Assembly: GCA_007695285.1 (NCBI GenBank)
Contig: REEC01000149.1
Location: 19,670 to 83,669, forward strand
Length of the DNA: 64,000 nt
Direction of reading: 5' to 3'
Source of the DNA: Spirochaetaceae bacterium
GTDB lineage: Bacteria > Spirochaetota > Spirochaetia > DSM-27196 > PXBQ01
A model generated the notes under the pieces. It did not search any database. It had not been told where the DNA came from and was given only the letters and a program-made list of their open reading frames with translations. This document shows, piece by piece, positions 57,997-64,000 of the stretch. The number at the start of each line of letters is the position of its first letter. The stretch's first letter is position 1. A program made the position numbers and the translations under genes.

Positions 57997-58944
57997 TCAC
58001 GAGTCGGCAGCCGGGCTCGGCGTGTCGACATCGGACTCTTTTACACCAAAACCTTCCGACAGGCCTCGTTCGCCGAGCGGTTCGGTGTGGACGATCACTT
58101 CATGTACGTCTTCCACGACGGTCCTGATCCGGTCTTCCACTCGGTGAGCGATACCATGCGCTTCGCGAACCGTCAAGTGCGGCGCCACCTCGATGTCGAG
58201 CATGATAACGTGCAGATGCCCGATGTTGCGAATTCTGACTCGATGCGGATTCGCCGCGCCGTCGACCGAGGCGACCGCCTCGAACACGCGGTTGTACACG
58301 TGCGTGTCGGTGAGCCCGTCCATGAGCTCGGTGTCGGTCTCCCGGAAGATCTGAAACGCTGTCTTGAGGATCCAGAACCCGACGAACAGCGCGGCGATCG
58401 CGTCGATCCACGGTAGTAAAAAGATCCTCATCGTGATCAGACCCACCAGAACCCCGACCGAGACGATGACATCGCTCTGCATGTTTCGTCCGTTCGCGAC
58501 CAGCATCGAGCTCTTGATACGCCGCCCGAGTCCGATTTTATACACGGCAAGAGCCGTCTTTACGAGAATCGAAACGATCGTGACGTAGATCGCCGCGATT
58601 CCCGGCACATCGAGCGAACCACCCGCGATGAGCCTCGTAACGGCCGCGATCACGAGCTGGAGTCCCGCGAAAAAGATCACGAACGCGAGGAATTTCGTCG
58701 AGACCGTCTCGATTCGCGAGAAACCGAACGGGAACTTCGGCGTCGGTGGACGACGGGAAATATGCGCCGCGGTCAACGTCACGATCGACGTCGCGATGTC
58801 GGACGCCGAGTCGACACCGTCGCTCACGACCGCGATACTGCCCGTGAGAATGCCCGCGGCTATCTTCAACGCCGCGATCGCTGCGTTCACGACAATTCCG
58901 ATCCATGACGCGACGATGATCTTCGCTGCGCGGTCTTTTTTCAC
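57997..58944 (-). CDS. Cation diffusion facilitator (CDF) metal transporter
   Basis: Inner-membrane divalent metal:proton antiporter of 315 aa, six membrane helices. The site residues are in SIAVVSDGVDSASDIATSIV (the D-x3-D motif of helix II) and in VANGRNMQSDVIVSVGVLVG (N-x3-D of helix V). The C-terminal cytoplasmic domain (HRVRIRNIGHLHVIMLDIEV) matches the FieF/MntE group. N-x3-D with D-x3-D points to iron or manganese rather than zinc, by family knowledge. The start is GTG 58944, six bases after the ChaN-like gene's stop. Confidence 0.9.
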   Translation of the reverse strand: MKKDRAAKIIVASWIGIVVNAAIAALKIAAGILTGSIAVVSDGVDSASDIATSIVTLTAAHISRRPPTPKFPFGFSRIETVSTKFLAFVIFFAGLQLVIAAVTRLIAGGSLDVPGIAAIYVTIVSILVKTALAVYKIGLGRRIKSSMLVANGRNMQSDVIVSVGVLVGLITMRIFLLPWIDAIAALFVGFWILKTAFQIFRETDTELMDGLTDTHVYNRVFEAVASVDGAANPHRVRIRNIGHLHVIMLDIEVAPHLTVREAHGIAHRVEDRIRTVVEDVHEVIVHTEPLGERGLSEGFGVKESDVDTPSPAADS

Positions 58945-58950
58945 ACGGTC

Positions 58951-60162
58951 CTACCGAAACTCTTCGAACCGGCGCGCAAAACCTGTCGCCATCTCCGACA
59001 TGTACCGGTTGAGGTCCGCGGCCGAAATATCACCCGGATCGGGCCCGGGAAAACGTCGAAGCGCCTCGGCCAGATTTTCGGCCGTTATGAAGTCCGGAAT
59101 CGGTGTCAATCCGGTGTACTCGTTGATCGGACCGTTCACGATGTACCCGTCGGCCATACCGCCGAACGTGAGGTCGTCCTGCAGCCGCCGGTAGTCTCCG
59201 GACGCGATTCGCACCGATCCGAACGGCGTGCCGCGCACGTCGAAGCCACCCGACTGTTCGCCCGGGCCGACCGTCCGGAGAACCTCGTCGACGCGGCCGC
59301 CGGCCGGATAACCGACGAGCAGCTGCGCACGGTCATCCGGCCACGGCGCGTGAAGAAGCACCGTCGCGACTCTGTCATTACCGAGCCGATCGGCGACGAT
59401 TCGGCCGGCGCGTCGCGTCTCGGTGAATCCTTGCTCTTCGACGCGAGTCGCGTACTCGGGGTTGGAAACCCGTGTCCACGAGCTCTCGAACCCGAGGTAC
59501 GCCGCGATCCGGTCGCCCCGCTCAGCCGCGCGGATCAGCACCGACGCGGCGTGTTCGTCCTGAAGCCCGTCGATCAGCACACGGCGCACAACGTCGGGGT
59601 CGCGAGCGTCGGCCTCGGTCCGGATGTGCGAGTAATCCTCTCGCCCCGCGAGACCGAGAAGGCGCATCGGTTCGGTTTCGGACGCGCGGGCGATGTTGAC
59701 GGTCCAGACTTCGCGCAGTACTTCAACGTACTCTTCGTACCCGTTGAGTACGAGACGGCGAAATAAAAGCTCGTGCGCGCGCGACTCGTTAAACGTGTCG
59801 GCCGTGAGCAAACCGTCGATGTCGTCCTGGTCGGCGGAACGCAGAAAAGCAACGGCGTAGGCGCGGACACCTCGATCGAAGAGCGCGGGCACAATCTCAG
59901 CGGCGACCTCGACGTGTTGGCGGATGTTGCCTGTCTCACCGATCAGCACGATGGAGAACCGGTCGAGCATACCCGCGACGTACTCGCCGGCGGGCAGACG
60001 CGTTGAACGGTAGAACTCGACGAGTTCGGTCGTCTCCGCGCGGCTCACTGGTGGGCGCGGAACGCGCGAACCACGATCGAACAGCCGGAACGGGTCCAAA
60101 AAAAAGAAAAACGCGGCGACGAGCACCACCGTCATCAGTATTCGTGAGCGAGATCTGTCCAT
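58951..60162 (-). CDS. EreA/ChaN-like superfamily protein, membrane-anchored
   Basis: Protein of 403 aa with one N-terminal membrane helix (ILMTVVLVAAFFFFLDPF). The body resembles the EreA/ChaN fold: SIVLIGETGNIRQHVEVAAEIV (GE...H motif), VRAYAVAFLRSADQDDIDGLL, LNGYEEYVEVLREVWTVNIA and VATVLLHAPWPDD. ChaN-like proteins bind haem, EreA-like ones are esterases; I cannot tell which applies. It begins the ChaN-CDF-fabH run, so metal handling is an attractive idea. No ribosome site; TATATT (60171-60176) lies eight bases before the ATG. Confidence 0.65.
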   Translation of the reverse strand: MDRSRSRILMTVVLVAAFFFFLDPFRLFDRGSRVPRPPVSRAETTELVEFYRSTRLPAGEYVAGMLDRFSIVLIGETGNIRQHVEVAAEIVPALFDRGVRAYAVAFLRSADQDDIDGLLTADTFNESRAHELLFRRLVLNGYEEYVEVLREVWTVNIARASETEPMRLLGLAGREDYSHIRTEADARDPDVVRRVLIDGLQDEHAASVLIRAAERGDRIAAYLGFESSWTRVSNPEYATRVEEQGFTETRRAGRIVADRLGNDRVATVLLHAPWPDDRAQLLVGYPAGGRVDEVLRTVGPGEQSGGFDVRGTPFGSVRIASGDYRRLQDDLTFGGMADGYIVNGPINEYTGLTPIPDFITAENLAEALRRFPGPDPGDISAADLNRYMSEMATGFARRFEEFR

Positions 60163-60170
60163 ATGCGTGC

Positions 60171-60176
60171 AATATA
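60171..60176 (-). promoter_or_regulatory. -10 element of the ChaN-like operon, nearly leaderless
   Basis: Minus strand TATATT ending eight bases before ATG 60162, with no ribosome site between. The -35 region is weak. Confidence 0.35.
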
Positions 60177-60364
60177 CCGGTTTTCAGACCGCGCGGAAAG
60201 CCGCTCATCTCGGTGAGTCAGCCTCGCGTCGGTGCGTGCCGGACCGCGGCGTCTATTTCAGGTATTTGCTACAGAAACGCTGGCCGCGTCGCCGATCGTT
60301 CGGTACAATGCACCGTTGAAACCAAACGGAGGCGCGTGGTACGGTACGCGTCAGGAGTTATCAC

Positions 60365-61321
60365 GTGAAGTACGGCTTTCTTTTTCCGGGCCAAGGGGCG
60401 CAGTACCCGGGCATGGGCAAAGATTTATTTGACGCTCACAGCGACGTTCGCGATGTGTTCGCGCGCGCGTCGGACGCGGCAGGGTACGACGTCGCCGACC
60501 TGATCTTCAACGGATCCGAGGAAGATCTCAAGGTCACGGACCGGACGCAGATCGCGATCACGGTCGTGAACATCGCGGCCTCTCTCACGCTCAAGAAACA
60601 CGGTATCGGACCCGCCGCGTGCGCCGGTTTCAGCCTCGGCGAGTACGCCGCGTGTCTAGAAGCCGGAATCCTGGCGATCGACGATGTGTTCCCGGTCGTC
60701 GCTGCGCGTGGATCGATCATGGAAGAGGTGAGCCGGTCGCTCGACGCACCCGGCGGTTCGCCGGGGATGGCCGCGGTAATCGGCCTCGATTTCCCCGCGG
60801 TTGTCGCTGCGCTCGAGACCGCGAACATCGACGGGGTGTACCCGGCGATCTATAACAGCCCGGTCCAAACCGTGCTATCGGGTACGTTCGACGCTCTTTC
60901 GCTCGCGGAGCAGGCGGTCAAGGACGCGGGCGCTCGCCGGGTCATCCGGCTCAAGGTATCGGGACCGTTCCACTGCCCCCTCATGGAAGACGCGCGCGCG
61001 CGCTTCGCCGAAGCGATCTCGGGGGTGGTTTTCCATGACCCCGTTCTGCCGGTATACTCAAACGTCACCGGCACGTGCGTCACAACGGGCGCGGAGATGA
61101 AAGAGTTGTGTCTCAAACAGCTGGTGTCGACGGTCCGGTGGACCGATGAAGAACGCGCGATGGTGAATGACGGGTGCGATGCATTCCTCGAGGTCGGCCC
61201 CGGTACGGTCCTGACCGGCCTGTTCAAAGCGTTTGCATCCGAACTCGAGTCCGAGCCGGTTTGCAGTCCGGTCGGGACTGACGATGCCGCAAAAGCCGTC
61301 ACAACAAACTTGGGTGAGTAG
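60365..61321 (+). CDS. fabD: Malonyl-CoA:ACP transacylase
   Basis: Enzyme of 318 aa that loads malonate on ACP. FPGQGAQYPGMG opens the chain; the nucleophile Ser is in AGFSLGEYAA and the catalytic His in KVSGPFHCPLM. The start GTG 60365 follows AGGAG at spacing 7. First gene of fabD-fabG-fabF, whose spacings are 11 and 15 bases. Confidence 0.95.
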   Translation: MKYGFLFPGQGAQYPGMGKDLFDAHSDVRDVFARASDAAGYDVADLIFNGSEEDLKVTDRTQIAITVVNIAASLTLKKHGIGPAACAGFSLGEYAACLEAGILAIDDVFPVVAARGSIMEEVSRSLDAPGGSPGMAAVIGLDFPAVVAALETANIDGVYPAIYNSPVQTVLSGTFDALSLAEQAVKDAGARRVIRLKVSGPFHCPLMEDARARFAEAISGVVFHDPVLPVYSNVTGTCVTTGAEMKELCLKQLVSTVRWTDEERAMVNDGCDAFLEVGPGTVLTGLFKAFASELESEPVCSPVGTDDAAKAVTTNLGE

Positions 61322-61332
61322 AGGAGTTCGAT

Positions 61333-62076
61333 ATGTTGCTCAACGGACAGAAGGCGCTTATCACGGGCGGCTCACGGGGAATAGGACGCGAGATTGCGCT
61401 GCAGTTCCTGAAAAACGGAGCCTCGGTGTATTACATCGATCTCGCGCCCGGAGATTCACTTGAAGAGTATCAACGGATCGCGGCCGAGAACGGCGGTACG
61501 GCGGTGTACAAGGAAGGGAACGTCGCGGACGAACAGACCATCACCGCGGTTGTCGAGGAAATCCTTGAGCAGAGCGGCGGAATCGATGTTCTCGTGAATA
61601 ACGCCGGGATCACGCGTGACGGATTGGTTTTTCGCATGACCGCGCAAGACTGGAACGACGTACTCACGATCAACCTCACGAGCGCGTTCTACATCAGCAA
61701 GGCCATTTCGCGGTCGATGATAAAGCGGCGATCGGGATCGATCATCAACGTCGCATCGATCGTGGGTGTCATCGGAAACGCGGGGCAGACAAACTACTCC
61801 GCGTCGAAGGCCGGCTTGATCGGCTTCACAAAGAGTCTTGCGCGCGAGGTCGCGGGACGGAACGTCCGGGTGAACGCGGTCGCGCCGGGGTTCATCAACA
61901 CCAAGATGACCGAGAAGCTCAATGACGAACAACGCGACGTCCTGCGCGCTCAAATCCCGATGAACCGCATCGGTGACCCCGAGGAAGTCGCGAAAGTCAT
62001 CCTGTTCCTCGCGTCGGATCTCGCATCGTACGTTACCGGCCAGGTGATTCACATCACCGGCGGGATGGGAATGTAA
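61333..62076 (+). CDS. fabG: 3-oxoacyl-ACP reductase
   Basis: Short-chain dehydrogenase of 247 aa reducing 3-oxoacyl-ACP with NADPH. Cofactor motif TGGSRGIGREIALQ, NNAG motif VLVNNAGITRD, catalytic Ser in NVASIVG and Tyr-x3-Lys in NYSASKAGLIG are present. ATG 61333 follows GAGGAGTT. Second gene of the fatty acid operon. Confidence 0.95.
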   Translation: MLLNGQKALITGGSRGIGREIALQFLKNGASVYYIDLAPGDSLEEYQRIAAENGGTAVYKEGNVADEQTITAVVEEILEQSGGIDVLVNNAGITRDGLVFRMTAQDWNDVLTINLTSAFYISKAISRSMIKRRSGSIINVASIVGVIGNAGQTNYSASKAGLIGFTKSLAREVAGRNVRVNAVAPGFINTKMTEKLNDEQRDVLRAQIPMNRIGDPEEVAKVILFLASDLASYVTGQVIHITGGMGM

Positions 62077-62091
62077 AACGGGAAGGAAATC

Positions 62092-63330
62092 ATGAATCGT
62101 GTAGTTATCACCGGCTTGGGTGCGATCACCCCACTCGGACACTCGGTCGCGGAACTCTGGGACGGGATTCGTGCCGGCAGATCCGGAATCGGCCCAATTA
62201 CGCGCATCGACACGACCGACCATACGACAAAGATCGCCGCCGAGGTGAAGAACTTTGTCGCGTCGGAGTTCATCGATAAACGCGACGCGCGGAAGATGGA
62301 TATCTTTTCGCAGTACGCGGTCGCGGCGGCGCTCGAGGCGACACGCGACGGTGGTCTCGAGGGCGTCGAGATCGACCGTGAGCGGGCAGGCGCTCTGCTC
62401 GGTGTCGGGATCGGCGGGTTTGCGACGATAGAGGAGTCGTACGCTCAGTTGTTCGGGAAAGGTCCGCAAAGGATTCCCCCGATGACGATTCCGAAGATGA
62501 TCAGCAACATCGGCCCGGCGAACATCGCGATCGCGCTCCAGTACTTTGGGCCGTGTTACGCGATCGCGACCGCGTGCGCGTCGGGAGCGGACGCGATCGG
62601 CGCGGCGGCCAACTACATCCGAACCGGTGCGTGCGACGTCATGGTCGCCGGCGGCGTCGAGGCGTGTATCACGCATCTCGGGATCGCCGGATTCAACGTG
62701 ATTCAGGCTCTCAGTACACACTACAACGACACCCCCGAGAAAGCGTCGCGACCGTTCGACAAGGACCGCGACGGCTTCGTGATCGGAGAGGGCGCGGGAA
62801 TCGTGCTCCTTGAGTCGCTCGAGCACGCCGAGAAACGCGGCGCGCGGATCTACGCCGAACTCGGCGGCTACGGCATCACGAACGACGCGAACCATCTGAC
62901 CCAGCCGCACCCTGAGGGCCGCGGCGCGATAGCCGCGATGAAGATGGCGCTCGCGAGCGCGGGCCTGGCACCCGAACAGATCCAGTACATCAATGCACAC
63001 GGAACGTCGACGCAGATCAACGACCCGATCGAGACAGCCGCGATCAAGGCCGTGTACGGCGAACACGCTCGCGCGCTGAAGGTGTCGTCGACCAAGTCGA
63101 TGACCGGGCACCTGATCGGCGCGGCCGGGGCCGTCGAAGCGATTATCTCAACTCTCGCGATCCGTGATCAGTTCGTACCACCGACGATCAATCTCGACGA
63201 CCCCGACCCCGCGTGCGACCTCGACTACGTTCCACACACCGGCGTCTCGGCCAAAGTCGAGAACATCATGTCGAACTCACTGGGATTCGGCGGCCACAAC
63301 GGCGTTCTCGTGATCAAGACGTTCCGGTAG
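62092..63330 (+). CDS. fabF: 3-oxoacyl-ACP synthase II
   Basis: Chain-elongating condensing enzyme of 412 aa. It starts VVITGLGAITPLGHSVAELW; the active Cys is in TACASGADAIG and the two His in NAHGTSTQINDPIE and SMTGHLIGAAG. ATG 62092 follows GGGAAGG. Usually acpP lies between fabG and fabF; here the gap is 15 bases. Its stop overlaps the convergent dehydrogenase gene by 17 bases. Confidence 0.95.
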   Translation: MNRVVITGLGAITPLGHSVAELWDGIRAGRSGIGPITRIDTTDHTTKIAAEVKNFVASEFIDKRDARKMDIFSQYAVAAALEATRDGGLEGVEIDRERAGALLGVGIGGFATIEESYAQLFGKGPQRIPPMTIPKMISNIGPANIAIALQYFGPCYAIATACASGADAIGAAANYIRTGACDVMVAGGVEACITHLGIAGFNVIQALSTHYNDTPEKASRPFDKDRDGFVIGEGAGIVLLESLEHAEKRGARIYAELGGYGITNDANHLTQPHPEGRGAIAAMKMALASAGLAPEQIQYINAHGTSTQINDPIETAAIKAVYGEHARALKVSSTKSMTGHLIGAAGAVEAIISTLAIRDQFVPPTINLDDPDPACDLDYVPHTGVSAKVENIMSNSLGFGGHNGVLVIKTFR

Positions 63331-64000
63331 CCCGTCCCGCGGGGCTCGGCAGACCGAGGCGGTCCTCCCACCCGAGATAAAGAATCAGATCGAACACGCC
63401 GAACCGGTCGCGCAGGTACGGGACGTACCGGAGCGCGGTCGTCACCGCGTCGTCCGAGATGCCGGCCGACGCAGGCGTGAGGGGAAATCCTGCGGACCTT
63501 AGCGCGCCGAGCGCGGCTTCGAGTTCAGGAAGCAATGTATTCGCGCGCTCGACGATCGACTCGGCCGACTCGACGAATCTGGCTACGCGGCGGCGGCGTT
63601 CTTTGAGCAGAACCGGCGTTTCACCGGTCTCGGCAATCATCTTCGCACGGTACGGGGCGACCAATCGGTCGAGCAAAGACAGATGATCGAGCGGCTCGAC
63701 GACGTCGCGCTCAGGGTCGGGTAGCCGCGTGCGTATCTCGTCGAAAAACGCGACATAGATCGGAAATACCGTCGCCGCGGCGATCGCGACGAGCACGCCG
63801 TGATAGTCGTACTTCTCGACCCCGACGACACCGGCCATCTCCCAGAAATGCGCGATCGTGTGTTCGGCCGCGGCCGCGGGGCGCGAGTTTCCGGCCGCGC
63901 GCATCGCGAGTCCCGACGTGAGCACCGCGTCACCGAGCGCGCGCGCCACCGCAGCGTCCGGGCGCGCAGCTGGATGGATGACCACTGGAGCGGCATGCGC
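63314..64000 (-). CDS. Iron/zinc-type glycerol-1-phosphate dehydrogenase-like protein (5'-truncated by window edge)
   Basis: C-terminal 228 residues of a Fe-ADH_2 family enzyme (EgsA/AraM). LTSGLAMRAAGNSRPAAAAEHTIAHFWEM holds the metal-binding His and the family's SRP...EH pattern; HGVLVAIAAATVFPIY follows with another ligand His. EgsA makes sn-glycerol-1-phosphate in archaea, AraM does so in Bacillus. The open frame continues past base 64000, so the GTG at 63985 is not taken as the start. The tail overlaps the fabF end by 17 bases. Confidence 0.82.
   Translation of the reverse strand, partial: AHAAPVVIHPAARPDAAVARALGDAVLTSGLAMRAAGNSRPAAAAEHTIAHFWEMAGVVGVEKYDYHGVLVAIAAATVFPIYVAFFDEIRTRLPDPERDVVEPLDHLSLLDRLVAPYRAKMIAETGETPVLLKERRRRVARFVESAESIVERANTLLPELEAALGALRSAGFPLTPASAGISDDAVTTALRYVPYLRDRFGVFDLILYLGWEDRLGLPSPAGRATGTS

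Noticed and set aside
1..64000. CRISPR array, insertion sequence or prophage
   Set aside because: No regularly spaced repeats, transposase, integrase or phage structural gene was seen.

Overview
The window is a GC-rich bacterial chromosome segment, densely coded (about 44 protein genes, one tRNA gene), with no insertion sequence, prophage, rRNA or CRISPR array that I could see. Several features point to a free-living spirochaete. The EF-G at the left edge is of the mitochondrial/spirochaete EF-G1 type. PheRS is of the archaeal type, with a short PheT and a winged-helix PheS, a known spirochaete trait. Binding proteins carry GG-x-KE sequences just after the signal peptide. A betaine transporter with a divergent MarR regulator suggests a life with osmotic stress, for example saline or alkaline water. 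The genus cannot be fixed from this sequence.

Layout. 1-4990: EF-G and a three-gene ABC importer of the TrpX type (unknown substrate), all on the minus strand. 5078-8085: two convergent nucleobase permeases (AzgA-like and UraA-like) separated by a bidirectional terminator; the uraA-like gene has a terminator hairpin inside its own leader. 8133-13868: a membrane-bound diguanylate cyclase, an OpuA/ProU betaine transporter operon, and a MarR/EctR-like regulator with a candidate operator. 13920-15132: ThrH and a stand-alone receiver protein. 15076-21428: pheS-pheT followed co-directionally by an unknown 314-aa protein and a cyclic-nucleotide-binding protein with a nucleoside-phosphorylase-like C-terminus. 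21505-22020: tRNA-Ala(CGC) and a small lipoprotein frame.

22014-27391: an ImuA-ImuB-DnaE2 mutagenic repair cassette whose promoter contains a 20-bp palindrome, divergent from a DinB-fold gene. 28002-46894: a carbohydrate region with VanZ-RDD, a lactonase-like propeller, a Gfo/Idh/MocA oxidoreductase, GH42 and GH3 glycosidases, Nfo, a PanE-like protein, two aldo-keto reductases, a zinc alcohol dehydrogenase, ClpS, a tight operon for phosphorylated acid-sugar breakdown (aldo-keto reductase, DUF1537 kinase, PdxA2, amidohydrolase), and a GHL6-like protein. 46913-50055: lipid kinase, Cof-type HAD phosphatase, solitary D12 adenine methyltransferase and a 74-aa unknown protein. 50127-56353: AddB-like and AddA-like recombination nuclease/helicase, then Dps. 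56983-64000: FabH, a CDF metal transporter, an EreA/ChaN-like protein, fabD-fabG-fabF without acpP, and the C-terminal part of a glycerol-1-phosphate-type dehydrogenase.

A recurring trait is that several genes lacking a Shine-Dalgarno sequence have a -10 element 5-8 bases before the start codon (thrH, imuA, the DinB-fold gene, the HAD gene, the GHL6-like gene, the ChaN-like gene), which suggests leaderless or nearly leaderless mRNAs. All promoter, operator and attenuator calls are by eye and inferential.
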